Shown here one piece after another: positions 1 through 8,056 of a DNA stretch of 36,607 bases. Location: the NCBI GenBank assembly GCA_016875225.1, contig VGRW01000032.1, positions 1 to 36,607 on the forward strand. The letters are read 5' to 3'. Source of the DNA: Deltaproteobacteria bacterium. Lineage in GTDB: Bacteria > Myxococcota_A > UBA9160 > SZUA-336. The stretch's first letter is position 1; the number at the start of each line of letters is the position of its first letter. Made by a program: the position numbers and the translations under genes. The notes beneath the pieces were generated by a model, which searched no databases, was not told the origin of the DNA, and saw nothing but the letters and a program-made list of their open reading frames with translations.

Positions 1-542
1 GGCCGCGCGGGGTCGACACCGAGGCGGGCCGCGTTCTCGTGCAGCCACTTCACGCCCGACACGCAGTCGTGCAGGCCCGCCGGGAACGGCGCGACCTCGG
101 GCGCCGACGACGGAGTCAGCGCGTTGCGGAAGTCGACCATCGCGACCGCGACGCCCTGCGCCGCGATGATGCGGCCCCAGGCGCGGTACATGCCGTCGAA
201 GCACGACATGACCTGCATGCCGCCGCCGTGGATGTAGTACACGCAGGGCAGCGGCTCGCGCGACTCGGGCCGGATCAGCTGCACCTTCACCGTGTTGCCG
301 TCGGGCGCGGAGCGGAACTCGTGCGTGGCCACCGACAGTCCCGCGGACGACGCGATCTGCTCGTTGTCCATGAGGTCGAAGAGCTTGGTCATCTGCTCGC
401 GCTGCGCGATCGCGTGCGGCTGGTTGGCCTCGGCGAGCAGCTCGTCGCGGCTGCGGACGTCGCTCTGCGCCAGGGTGGGGAAAGCGCCCAGCGCGGCCTT
501 GATGCGCGGGTCGATGCGCCGGTCTTCCTGAAGCTTGCTCAC
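1..542 (-). CDS. Alpha/beta hydrolase (esterase/lipase, HSL-like), 3' end outside window
   Basis: This is the N-terminal part (about 180 residues) of a carboxylesterase-type alpha/beta hydrolase; the rest, including the catalytic Ser, lies beyond base 1. The visible part contains YIHGGGM near residue 100, the HGGG oxyanion-hole motif of the hormone-sensitive-lipase/acetyl-hydrolase family, followed by a VDFRNAL strand and a DCVSGVKWLHENA helix that normally precedes the GDSAG nucleophile elbow. The start chosen is GTG at 542, because GGAGG sits five bases upstream. It lies 31 bases behind the luciferase-like oxidoreductase on the same strand and is probably co-transcribed with it. The family hydrolyses short acyl esters; the substrate cannot be read from the sequence. 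Confidence 0.85.
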   Translation of the reverse strand, partial: MSKLQEDRRIDPRIKAALGAFPTLAQSDVRSRDELLAEANQPHAIAQREQMTKLFDLMDNEQIASSAGLSVATHEFRSAPDGNTVKVQLIRPESREPLPCVYYIHGGGMQVMSCFDGMYRAWGRIIAAQGVAVAMVDFRNALTPSSAPEVAPFPAGLHDCVSGVKWLHENAARLGVDPAR

Positions 543-573
543 GTTCGCCTCCGAGTGGATCTGTTCCGCGATC

Positions 574-1605
574 TTACGCCGCGCGCACGGCCCTCGCGAT
601 CTCGCCCCAGCGCGCGAGGTGGTCGGGGTGCTCCTGGATGTCGCCCATCGCCAGGTAGCTGACCACGCGCGCGGCCTTGCCGGCGTAGCGGGCGATCAGC
701 GCGTCGGCCAGGTCGTCCCAGCGCGCGATCAGCGCGAAGTGCTCGAGCATCTCGTCGCTGATCGCGGCGGCCATGCCGCCGATGTCGCCGGCCTTCATCA
801 GCGCGCCGAGCTTCGCGGTGGTGCCCGGGAAGCCGAGGTCGTCGAACTGGAACGCGTAGTTCGGCGTCGAGCCGTAGAAGGCGATCTGCGTGCGCGCGAT
901 CTGGATCATGCGTGCGCGCGCCTCGGGCGTGTCGCCGGGGATCGCGAACACGGGCACGATCAGGTCGATCTCGGCGACGCTGCGTCCGGCCTTCGCGGCG
1001 CCCGCCGCGAGCGCCGGCAGGAGCCGCGTCTCGATGTAGCGCATCGAGTGCATCGGGTGGACGTGCACGCCGTCGCACAGCTCGCCCGCGACCCGGCACA
1101 TCTGCGGGCCCACCGCGGAGATGTCGATCTTCACGTCCTCGAAGGCGTGGCGGGGCGGCGCCCACTGACCCGGCAGGAGACTCAAATTGTAGTACGGGCC
1201 CTCGTGGTGGAGCTTCTCCTCGCCGCGGAACGCGCGGATGCAGGCCTTGAACGCGCCCACGTAGTCGCGCATCTGCGGCGCCGGCTTGTCCCAGAGCGCG
1301 CCGTAGCGGCGCACGATGTGGCCGCGCACCTGGCTGCCGAGGCCCAGCCGGAACCGCCCGCGCGTGTTCTGCGCCAGCTCCCAGGCGACCTGCGCCGACA
1401 CCATCGGGCTGCGCGGGAACGCGACCGCGATCCCGGTGCAGAAGTGGAGCTTCGGCGCGGCCATCGCCGCCGCCGCGATCATCATCCACGGAACCGTGCC
1501 GGCCTCGGTGAACAGCATGCCCGAGAAGCCCGCGCGCTCGAGCTCGCGCGCGAGCGAGGCGCTCTTCTCCCAGGTCAGTCCCCCGGTCATGAGATCGAAC
1601 TCCAC
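574..1605 (-). CDS. LLM-class (luciferase-like, F420-dependent type) oxidoreductase
   Basis: This 343-residue protein has the bacterial-luciferase-like TIM-barrel pattern: an N-terminal LARELERAGFSGMLFTEA strand-helix unit, GIAVAFPRSPMVSAQVAWELA, the RGRFRLGLGSQVRGHIVRRYG flavin/F420 region, and a C-terminal RWDDLADALIARYAG helix. It resembles the TIGR03617-type F420 oxidoreductases seen in mycobacteria and some uncultured proteobacteria. Cofactor use (F420 or FMN) is inferred from the family. Translation can begin further upstream at 1653, but GTG at 1605 is preferred: a GGAGGG site lies seven bases before it and the extra 16 residues look non-conserved. It is the first gene of a two-gene run with the esterase, which suggests oxidation and ester cleavage of one catabolic substrate. 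Confidence 0.85.
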   Translation of the reverse strand: MEFDLMTGGLTWEKSASLARELERAGFSGMLFTEAGTVPWMMIAAAAMAAPKLHFCTGIAVAFPRSPMVSAQVAWELAQNTRGRFRLGLGSQVRGHIVRRYGALWDKPAPQMRDYVGAFKACIRAFRGEEKLHHEGPYYNLSLLPGQWAPPRHAFEDVKIDISAVGPQMCRVAGELCDGVHVHPMHSMRYIETRLLPALAAGAAKAGRSVAEIDLIVPVFAIPGDTPEARARMIQIARTQIAFYGSTPNYAFQFDDLGFPGTTAKLGALMKAGDIGGMAAAISDEMLEHFALIARWDDLADALIARYAGKAARVVSYLAMGDIQEHPDHLARWGEIARAVRAA

Positions 1606-1693
1606 GTGCCGTCCCTCCTGTGTCGCGCCGCGCGTCGGGCGCGGCTCGGCCATCCTACCGGAAGGCCGCGGCTCGAGGGTCGGAGCTCGGGCC

Positions 1694-1963
1694 TCACCGC
1701 TTCGGCGGCAGCGGCCTTCGCAGTCGCCTTCGGCTCGGATCCGCCTTGGCGAGCTCGGCCTCGACCTCCGCGCGGCTGCGCGCGTAGGTGAGCTCGCGGC
1801 CGCGGACGCTCCCGACGTAGGCGAGCCCGTTGCGGGTCGGGGTGAGCGAGCAGCGCACGCTCTCCGCGATCACGACGTCGATCCGGTCCGCGTGCTTGCT
1901 GAGCACGACGGCGTCGATCGTCTGACCGGCCTCGGTCTCGAGCCTCACGGTTTCCGTCTGCAT
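1694..1963 (-). CDS. Small conserved-looking protein of unknown function (89 aa)
   Basis: An 89-residue protein starting MQTETVRLETEAGQTIDAVV. The N-terminal 60 residues alternate like small beta-strands (VRLET, IDAVVLS, RIDVVIAES, CSLTPTRNGLAYVGSV), and the C-terminus is highly basic (SRRRLRRPLPPKR), which could suit nucleic-acid or acidic-surface contact. No family was recognised. It is divergent from the acyl-CoA dehydrogenase gene, with 78 bases between the start codons, and no strong Shine-Dalgarno was seen. The frame runs on far upstream, but only this part has protein-like composition. Other frames over the stretch are arginine-rich shadows. Confidence 0.6.
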   Translation of the reverse strand: MQTETVRLETEAGQTIDAVVLSKHADRIDVVIAESVRCSLTPTRNGLAYVGSVRGRELTYARSRAEVEAELAKADPSRRRLRRPLPPKR

Positions 1964-2041
1964 CGCGACGCGAAGGGTACCATCCCCGGCTGCGACGCCG
2001 AATCGGTAGAATGCGGGCTCGCACTGCTCGAAGGAGACCCC
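1964..2041. promoter_or_regulatory. Divergent intergenic region between the 89-aa gene and the acyl-CoA dehydrogenase operon
   Basis: These 78 bases separate two divergent start codons and must hold promoters for both directions if both are expressed. A clear GGAG ribosome site lies seven bases before the dehydrogenase ATG. I see no convincing -35/-10 pair or operator palindrome. Confidence 0.4.
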
Positions 2042-3268
2042 ATGGCCGATCTGCGCGAGATGCCCGAAGCCGAGCTTCGCGGGCGCGTCCAGAAGCTGCT
2101 CGCGGAAGCGCATCCGGAGCGCACCGACTCGATCACGTTCCGCCGCAAGCAGTTCGAGCACGGGCTGGCGTGGGTGCACTTCCCGGAGGGGCACGGGGGG
2201 CTCGGCATCAGCCCGAAGCAGCAGCTCACGGTGCTCGACGAGATCCAAAAGCACTCGAAGGTGGTGCACCACGATCCGCCGGTCAGCACGATCGGCATCG
2301 GCATGGGCGCGCCCACGGTGCTCACCTACGCGAGCGAGGCGCAGAAGAAGTACCACCTGCCGCGCATCTTCTCGGGCGAGGACATCTGGTGCCAGATGTT
2401 CAGCGAGCCGAGCGCGGGCTCCGACGTCGCGGGCCTGTCCTCGCGCGCGGTGCGCGACGGCGACGACTGGGTGGTGAACGGCCAGAAGGTGTGGACGTCG
2501 GTCGCGCACCTGTCGAGCTGGGGCATGCTCGTGGTGCGCACGAACCCCGACGTGCCGAAGCACGACGGGCTCTCGTACTTCATCGTCGACATGAAGAGCC
2601 CCGGCGTGACGATCCGACCGCTGTACCAGATCACCGCCGAGGCCGAGTTCAACGAGGTGTTCTTCGACAACGTGCGCATCCCCCACGCGAACATGCTCGG
2701 CAAGGAGGGCCAGGGCTGGCGCGTCGCGATCACCACGCTCATGAACGAGCGCGTCGCGATCGGCGGCGGCGGCCCCAAGAAGAAGGGCGCGGGCGGGATC
2801 GCGCAGGTCGTGCAGCTGTGGCAGAAGCGCAAGCCCGGCGCGCTCTCGCCAGCGCAAGAGGTGATCATGCGCGACCGCGTGACGCGCGCGTGGATGGAGA
2901 ACGAGCTGCTGCGCGTCACCAACCAGCGCGCGCGCGCCGCGCAGAAGTCGGGCAATCCGGGGCCGGAGGGCTCGGTCGGCAAGCTCGCGCAGGCGGAGAT
3001 CAACAAGCGCCTGTGGGAGCTCGCGATCGACGTGCTGGGCAGCGACGGGCTCGCGTTCGAGGCGGGCTACGAGCTGCGCCAGAGCGGCTTCGAGGGCCGC
3101 ACGGCCGAGGCGCTCGCGAAGTACCAGTTCCTGCGCTCGCGCGCGAACTCGATCGAGGGCGGAACGTCCGAGATCATGAAGAACATCCTCGGCGAGCGCG
3201 TGCTCGGCCTGCCGGGCGATCCGCGCGTCGACAAGGACGTGCCCTGGAAGGACGTGCCGCGCTCCTAG
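2042..3268 (+). CDS. Acyl-CoA dehydrogenase, catalytic-Glu-containing subunit (FadE type)
   Basis: A 408-residue flavin-dependent acyl-CoA dehydrogenase that would introduce the alpha,beta double bond into an acyl-CoA thioester. Family landmarks are WCQMFSEPSAGSD (FAD/substrate loop, near residue 118), WVVNGQKVWTS, a middle beta domain ending FDNVRIPHANMLG, and the C-terminal helical domain with NSIEGGTSEIMKNILGERVLGLP. The Glu of IEGGT aligns with the catalytic base of medium-chain acyl-CoA dehydrogenase (YEGT). The ATG at 2042 has GGAG seven bases upstream. It is followed after 36 bases by a second dehydrogenase that lacks this Glu, so the two may form a heteromer like the mycobacterial steroid side-chain enzymes. 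The exact acyl substrate is unknown. Confidence 0.93.
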   Translation: MADLREMPEAELRGRVQKLLAEAHPERTDSITFRRKQFEHGLAWVHFPEGHGGLGISPKQQLTVLDEIQKHSKVVHHDPPVSTIGIGMGAPTVLTYASEAQKKYHLPRIFSGEDIWCQMFSEPSAGSDVAGLSSRAVRDGDDWVVNGQKVWTSVAHLSSWGMLVVRTNPDVPKHDGLSYFIVDMKSPGVTIRPLYQITAEAEFNEVFFDNVRIPHANMLGKEGQGWRVAITTLMNERVAIGGGGPKKKGAGGIAQVVQLWQKRKPGALSPAQEVIMRDRVTRAWMENELLRVTNQRARAAQKSGNPGPEGSVGKLAQAEINKRLWELAIDVLGSDGLAFEAGYELRQSGFEGRTAEALAKYQFLRSRANSIEGGTSEIMKNILGERVLGLPGDPRVDKDVPWKDVPRS

Positions 3269-3304
3269 GCGGCGGCACTCACTCGAGATTGGAGCAAGCG
3301 AACC

Positions 3305-4423
3305 ATGCCCGCTGATTTCGTCTTCACCGATGAGCACGACGAGCTGCGCCAGACCGTGCGCGCGTTCCTGGCCAAGCGATCCGACGAGAAGGCCGTGCGC
3401 GCCACGATGGTCGGCGAGCGCGGCTACGACCCCGAGGTCTGGAAGCAGCTCGCCGAGGAGCTCGGCCTGGTCGGCCTGATCATCCCCGAGGAGCACGGCG
3501 GCGCCGGCTACGGCCCGGTCGAGCTATTGATCGCGATGGAAGAGATGGGGCGCGCGCTGCTCTGCGCGCCGTATCTGGGCACCTCCGTGTTCGCGGCGCA
3601 GGCGCTGCTCACCTGCGCCGACGCGGTGACGCAGAAGGAGCTGCTGCCGAAGATCGCGTCGGGCGCGGCGATCGTGAGCGTCGCGTTCGCCGAGCCGAAC
3701 GGGCGCTGGGACGTGGCCGGCATCGGCCTGCGCGCCAGCGGCACGGGCGCGAACGTGACGCTCGACGGGGAGAAGACGCTCGTGCTCGACGGGCTCTGCG
3801 CCGACGTGCTGCTCGTGGTCGCGCGCGGCGACGCGGGCCTCGAGCTGCTGCGCGTGGACGCGAGCGCCCCCGGCCTCTCGCGCAGCGCGATCCCGCCGCT
3901 CGATCTCACCCGCAAGCTCGCGCGCGTGCGCTTCGCGGGCACGCCCGCGACGCGAATCTCGAGCGGCGACCAGACCTCGAGCTTCGAGCGCGTGCTCGCC
4001 TTCGTGTGCGCGGCGCTCGCGGCCGAGCAGGTGGGCGGCGCGCAGAAGTGCCTGGAGATGGCGACGGACTACGCGAAGAGCCGGCTCCAGTTCGGCCGCC
4101 CGATCGGGAGCTACCAGGCGATCAAGCACAAGTGCGCCGAGATGCTGGTCGCGGTGGAGATGGCGAAGTCCGCGGCCACCAACGCGCTGTTCATCGCCGC
4201 GGCGAACGAGCCGGACTTCGTCGAGGCCGCCGCGCTCGCCAAGGCCTACTGCTCCGAGGCCTACTACCACGCCGCCGCGGACAACATCCAGATCCACGGC
4301 GGCATGGGCTTCACCTGGGAGGCCGCGCCGCATCTGTACTTCAAGCGCGCGAAGTCGAGCGAGCTGCTGTTCGGCGACGCCGCGCACCACCGCGAGGAGC
4401 TGGCGAAGCACGTCGGGTTGTAG
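3305..4423 (+). CDS. Acyl-CoA dehydrogenase-like subunit lacking the catalytic Glu
   Basis: A 372-residue acyl-CoA dehydrogenase-fold protein. The N-terminal helical domain (DEHDELRQTVRAFLAKRSDE, GLIIPEEHGGAGYGPVEL), middle domain (VSVAFAEPNGRWD in place of the usual EPxAGSD) and C-terminal domain (YAKSRLQFGRPIGSYQAIKHKCAEM, IQIHGGMGFTWEAAPHLYFKRAK) are all present. At the catalytic position the sequence reads SSELLFGDAAHHRE: aligned with the medium-chain enzyme's IYEGT, Glu is replaced by Phe. Such subunits are known as the non-catalytic partner in alpha2beta2 dehydrogenases, so it probably works with the gene just upstream, supplying FAD contacts. A single-enzyme function with another base cannot be excluded. 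Confidence 0.9.
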   Translation: MPADFVFTDEHDELRQTVRAFLAKRSDEKAVRATMVGERGYDPEVWKQLAEELGLVGLIIPEEHGGAGYGPVELLIAMEEMGRALLCAPYLGTSVFAAQALLTCADAVTQKELLPKIASGAAIVSVAFAEPNGRWDVAGIGLRASGTGANVTLDGEKTLVLDGLCADVLLVVARGDAGLELLRVDASAPGLSRSAIPPLDLTRKLARVRFAGTPATRISSGDQTSSFERVLAFVCAALAAEQVGGAQKCLEMATDYAKSRLQFGRPIGSYQAIKHKCAEMLVAVEMAKSAATNALFIAAANEPDFVEAAALAKAYCSEAYYHAAADNIQIHGGMGFTWEAAPHLYFKRAKSSELLFGDAAHHREELAKHVGL

Positions 4424-4446
4424 CCCGCGCTGCTACCGTGCGAGAC

Positions 4447-5169
4447 ATGTCGCAAGCCCGTCCCCTGAGCCCGCTCGAGTCGGAGTCACTCGCCCCGACC
4501 CGGATCATCGATTCGGATCACCCCAGCGTGCGCGAGTTCGCCGCCGCGCGCAGCGCCGGCGCCACGACACCCGTGGAGCGCGCCGTCCGCCTGTACTACG
4601 CCGTGCGCGACGGGATCCGCTACGACCCCTACCAGGCGGCGATCGACGAGCCCGCGCTTCGCGCCAGCGCGACGCTCGCGCGCGGCCACGGCTGGTGCGT
4701 GTCCAAGGCCGTGCTGCTCGCGGCCGCCTGCCGCGCCGTCGGCGTTCCGGCGCGGCTCGGCTTCGCGGACGTGCGCAACCACCTCTCGACGGCGCGAATG
4801 CGCGAGCAGATGCAGACGGACGTCTTCTACTGGCACGGCTACACGTCCCTGCGGCTCGGGGCCGCCGATCGCTGGCTGAAGGCGACGCCCGCGTTCAACA
4901 TCGAGCTGTGTCAGAAGTTCGGCCTGCTGCCGCTCGAGTTCGACGGCGAGCGCGACTCCATCTTCCACCCCGCCGACCGCGAGGGCCGCAGACACATGGA
5001 GTACGTGAACGAGCGCGGCGAGTACGGCGACGTTCCGCTCGCCGAGATCCAGGCCACCTTCCGCGAGCGCTATCCGTACATGGGCATCGGCAAGGCCAGC
5101 GAGCCGAGCCAGCCCGCAGCCGAGGCCGACTTCGCAGCCGACGTCGAGGCCGAGGTCGCGAAGGGCTGA
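4447..5169 (+). CDS. Transglutaminase-like cysteine protease-fold protein
   Basis: A 240-residue transglutaminase-like domain protein. The core is visible as the helix-start Cys in GHGWCVSKAVLLAAACRAVGVPARL (Cys near residue 83) and the His in VFYWHGYTSLRL (near 127). The third catalytic position, usually an Asp in a W..DPT motif, reads RWLKATPAFN here, so a classical triad is not obvious. No signal peptide is seen, so a cytoplasmic location is likely. ATG at 4447 is used; an in-frame GTG nine bases upstream is an alternative. It lies 23 bases after the dehydrogenase pair and is probably in the same transcript. Members of this fold act as peptidases, amidases or transferases; its role here is unknown. 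Confidence 0.85.
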   Translation: MSQARPLSPLESESLAPTRIIDSDHPSVREFAAARSAGATTPVERAVRLYYAVRDGIRYDPYQAAIDEPALRASATLARGHGWCVSKAVLLAAACRAVGVPARLGFADVRNHLSTARMREQMQTDVFYWHGYTSLRLGAADRWLKATPAFNIELCQKFGLLPLEFDGERDSIFHPADREGRRHMEYVNERGEYGDVPLAEIQATFRERYPYMGIGKASEPSQPAAEADFAADVEAEVAKG

Positions 5170-5186
5170 GGGAGCGCCGCGCTTGC

Positions 5187-5999
5187 TCAGCCGTGCGGGC
5201 GCTTCCTCGCGACGAATCTTCCCTGCACGAGCTTGCCGGCGCGCGCGAGCTCGAGCATCCAGGCCATGGCGCCGCCGAGCGCGTCGAGCGCGGGCTCGCT
5301 CCAGTCGAGGATGCGCAGCACGTCGTAGCCGAGCTGCATCTGCGCCATCTGCAGGTAGAGCTCGATGTGCGGCGCGAAGCGGCCGGTGTCGGACGCTTCG
5401 ATCACCGTGCAGCCGGCGCTCTCGAGCAGGCGCGGGTAACCGGACAGGCTCTCGAGGTTCGGGAACTTCATGAACCTGAGCAGCTGCTCCCCCTCGGCGG
5501 GCGTGAGGCCGCGCGGGCCCTCGACCCAGTCGGTGAAGGCGATCGTCCCGCCGGGGCGCACGAGTCGGGCCGCCTCGGCGACCAGGCGCGGCTTGTCCTC
5601 GACGTAGCACCAGGCGTCCTCGCCCCAGACGAAGTCCGCGCGCTCCGGCTCGAGACCCGTGGCACAGGCGTCGGCGAGCACGAGCTCGATGCGGTCGCCG
5701 AGCCCCTCTTCGCGGCAGCGCGCGCGCCCGCGCTCGACCACCTTGGCCGTCGCGTCGACGCCGATCATCGACGCGACCTTCCGGAAGCGCACCAGGAAGC
5801 GCATGCCCGCGCCGCTGCAGCAGCACAGGTCGACGCCGCGCTGGCCCGCGCCGATGCCGGCGCGCTCGGCCAGATCCAGCGACGAGCGCATGCCGCCGAT
5901 GTGGATCTGCTGCCCCATCAGCAGCTCCCAGAGGTCGCCCTCCGCCCCGGAGTAGACCTCGCGCACCTGCGCCAGACCGATTCCCTTCACGTCGTGCAT
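5187..5999 (-). CDS. Class I SAM-dependent methyltransferase with Cys triplet in motif I
   Basis: A 270-residue Rossmann-fold methyltransferase. Motif I reads GVDLCCCSGAGMRFL (about residues 54-68), where most relatives have V-D-V/L-G-C-G-x-G-x; three consecutive cysteines replace the usual glycine-rich turn. An acidic strand-end (MIGVDATAKVVERGRARC), the ADACATGLEPERADFVWGEDAWCYV motif, and LVRPGGTIAFTDW follow in normal order. GAGGGG lies six bases before the ATG. It sits 30 bases downstream of the E1-beta gene on the same strand and is likely the last gene of that operon. The substrate is unknown; a small-molecule methyltransferase is most likely from the general fold. Confidence 0.85.
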   Translation of the reverse strand: MHDVKGIGLAQVREVYSGAEGDLWELLMGQQIHIGGMRSSLDLAERAGIGAGQRGVDLCCCSGAGMRFLVRFRKVASMIGVDATAKVVERGRARCREEGLGDRIELVLADACATGLEPERADFVWGEDAWCYVEDKPRLVAEAARLVRPGGTIAFTDWVEGPRGLTPAEGEQLLRFMKFPNLESLSGYPRLLESAGCTVIEASDTGRFAPHIELYLQMAQMQLGYDVLRILDWSEPALDALGGAMAWMLELARAGKLVQGRFVARKRPHG

Positions 6000-6029
6000 G
6001 TGGTTCCCCTCGAGCGGAATGCCGCGCGA

Positions 6030-7028
6030 CTAGCTCTGCGCGAGCTCGCGGATCGCGTCCTCGAGTCGCGCACGGGTCGGGATCGCGGCGCGGACCATCG
6101 CGCCGGGGGGGACGGGCATGTCGGCGCCGCAGAGGCGGCGGATGGGCGCCTTCAGGCTGCGGAAGGCGTCCTCGGCGATCACGGCCGCGATCTCGGCGCC
6201 GAAGCCCGGGGGGGGTGGAGCCTCGTGAGTCACGAGCACGCGGCCGGTCTTGCAGGCGCTCGAAAGGAGTGTCTCCCGGTCCAGGGGGACGAGCGTGCGC
6301 GGGTCGACGACCTCGACCGAGATCCCGTCGCTCTGCAGCTTGTCCGCGGCGGCGAGCGCGAGCTGGACCATCGCGCCGGTCGCGATCACCGTGACGTCGC
6401 GGCCGGCGCGCTTCACCTCGCCGCTGCCGAGCGGGATCACGTGCTCGCCCTCGGGAAGCTCCGCGCGCGAGGTGTAGTAGAGGCCCTTCTGCTCGAAGAA
6501 CATCACCGGGTTCTCGTCGCGGATCGAGGCCTTGAGCAGGCCGAGCGCGTCCGCGGGGGTGGAGGGCATGACCACCTTGAGCCCGGCGATGTGGCAGAAC
6601 CAGGCCTCGGGGCTCTGCGAGTGGTGGGGCCCGGCGCCGGTCATGTAGCCCTCTCCGGTCACGTTCACGCCGTACGGCATGCGCACGACCAACGGGACGT
6701 GGATCGCGCCTTGCGTCATGAAGTGCATCTTGGCCGCGACGGTCGCGAGCTGGTCGAAGGCCACGGTGACGAAGTCGGCGAACTGCATCTCGACGACGGG
6801 GCGCAGCCCCTCCATCGCCAGGCCGATCGCGGCGCCGGTGTAGCCGGCCTCGGAGATCGGCGTGTCGATCACGCGCTCGGCGCCGAAGCGGTCGAAGAGC
6901 CCGCGGGTGGCCCCGAAGAGCCCGCCCTGGCGCCCGACGTCGAGGCCGATCATCAGGACCGCGGGGTCGCGCTCCATCTCCTCGCGGAGCGCCCGGTTGA
7001 TGGCCTCGACGTAGAGTGACTGAGTCAT
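6030..7028 (-). CDS. acoB: Thiamine-diphosphate 2-oxoacid/acetoin dehydrogenase E1 component, beta subunit
   Basis: A 332-residue transketolase-type beta subunit of an E1 enzyme. Landmarks are VLMIGLDVGRQGGLFGATRGL, RVIDTPISEAGYTGAAIGLAMEGLRPVVEMQFADF (cofactor-contacting region), and VEVVDPRTLVPLDRETL followed by VLVTHEAPPPPGFGAEI in the C-terminal transketolase domain. With the alpha subunit it decarboxylates a 2-oxoacid or cleaves acetoin. The acoX relative across the divergent promoter favours acetoin, as in described acoXAB loci; a branched-chain or pyruvate enzyme is possible. It lies 16 bases after the alpha gene. No E2 or E3 gene is visible in the window, so those components must come from elsewhere if the full complex forms. 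Confidence 0.85.
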   Translation of the reverse strand: MTQSLYVEAINRALREEMERDPAVLMIGLDVGRQGGLFGATRGLFDRFGAERVIDTPISEAGYTGAAIGLAMEGLRPVVEMQFADFVTVAFDQLATVAAKMHFMTQGAIHVPLVVRMPYGVNVTGEGYMTGAGPHHSQSPEAWFCHIAGLKVVMPSTPADALGLLKASIRDENPVMFFEQKGLYYTSRAELPEGEHVIPLGSGEVKRAGRDVTVIATGAMVQLALAAADKLQSDGISVEVVDPRTLVPLDRETLLSSACKTGRVLVTHEAPPPPGFGAEIAAVIAEDAFRSLKAPIRRLCGADMPVPPGAMVRAAIPTRARLEDAIRELAQS

Positions 7029-7044
7029 CGGATGGGCTCCCGGG

Positions 7045-8007
7045 TCAGACGGCGTAGGCCAGGCGGAAGGCGGCGTCGCGGTCCAGCGGCTGCGGATCGG
7101 GTCGCTCCGGGATCGCGACCGACCCCGCCTCGACCGCGGCCGCGATCTCCGCGTCGATCTCGGCTTCGATCGCGCGCGCGGAGTTCTCGTCGAGGATGCC
7201 GCGCTCGAGCAGCGCCTGGCGGAAGCTGCGCACGCCGTCGCGCTCTCGCGCCAGCGCCATCTCGCCCTCCGAACGGACGTCGGCGATGCCGTGCGCGTGC
7301 GGCTCCCAGCGCGTGATCCGCGCCTCGATCAGCGTGGGGCCGCGGCCGGCTCGCGCGCGCGCCACGGCCTGCTCCGCGACTTCGTGCACGGCCAGCACGT
7401 CGTGGCCGTCCACCGAGACGCCCGGCATCCCGTAGCCGGCGGCACGGCTCGCGAAGTCCTCGGCCGCGGTGGCCTCGCTCGTGGGCATGCTCACCGCGAA
7501 GCCGTTGTTCTCGACGACGAAGACGACAGGCAGGCGCCGGGCACCCGCCAGGTTCATCGCCTCGTGGACGGCGCCCTCGTTCGCGGCGCCGTCGCCGAAG
7601 AAGGTCACGGTGACGGTGTCGCGCCCGCGCAGCTTGTCGGCCATGGCGACGCCGATCGACATCGGGACCCAGGTGCCGACGAGACCCACGATCGAGAGCA
7701 CGCGCGGCCGCCCCTCGACGTTCGCGTAGTGACTCCGCGCGCGGCCGAACTGACTGAGCACGGCCTCTTTCAGGCTGTACCCGCCGCGCGCGTGCGCCAG
7801 CATCATTCCCGAGCGGTGGCTCATCTGGACGCAGTCGTCGGGCCGCACCGCGAAGCCGACGCCCACGCCGATCGCCTCGTGTCCGAGGCCCGAGTGGTGA
7901 CCGCGCAGGACCCCTTTCTTGTTCAAATCCGTGATCCGCTGCTCGGCCCGGCGGCTGCCCGCCAGCGCGCGGTACATCGCGATCAGCCGCTCGTCGCCAA
8001 GTGTCAC
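7045..8007 (-). CDS. acoA: Thiamine-diphosphate 2-oxoacid/acetoin dehydrogenase E1 component, alpha subunit
   Basis: A 320-residue E1-alpha subunit. The thiamine-diphosphate motif is visible as FFGDGAANEGAVHEAMNLA (GDG...N-type, about residues 145-163), preceded by GLGHEAIGVGVGFAVRPDDCVQMSHRSG and followed by VVFVVENNGFAVSMPT. The frame stays open to 8193, but GTG at 8007 is the supported start: GGAGGAG lies six bases upstream, and the longer form would overlap the divergent acoX-like gene and add about 60 non-conserved residues. It forms an operon with the beta subunit (16-base gap) and probably the methyltransferase. Acetoin is the favoured substrate because of the neighbouring acoX gene. 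Confidence 0.88.
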   Translation of the reverse strand: MTLGDERLIAMYRALAGSRRAEQRITDLNKKGVLRGHHSGLGHEAIGVGVGFAVRPDDCVQMSHRSGMMLAHARGGYSLKEAVLSQFGRARSHYANVEGRPRVLSIVGLVGTWVPMSIGVAMADKLRGRDTVTVTFFGDGAANEGAVHEAMNLAGARRLPVVFVVENNGFAVSMPTSEATAAEDFASRAAGYGMPGVSVDGHDVLAVHEVAEQAVARARAGRGPTLIEARITRWEPHAHGIADVRSEGEMALARERDGVRSFRQALLERGILDENSARAIEAEIDAEIAAAVEAGSVAIPERPDPQPLDRDAAFRLAYAV

Positions 8008-8056
8008 GCGGATCTCCTCCCCCCCGCTCCAAGCCCGACGGGGCGCGGCCGGTATC
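8008..8056. promoter_or_regulatory. 49-base divergent region between acoA and acoX-like genes
   Basis: Only 49 bases separate the two divergent starts, including a strong GGAGGAG ribosome site for acoA. Promoters for at least one direction must overlap the opposite coding sequence. I see no sigma-54 -24/-12 pair of the type used for acetoin operons in some bacteria. Confidence 0.35.

Noticed and set aside
1694-3496. 600-codon minus-strand frame covering the first acyl-CoA dehydrogenase
   Set aside because: Only its last 89 codons have protein-like composition; the rest is the mirror of the dehydrogenase on the plus strand.
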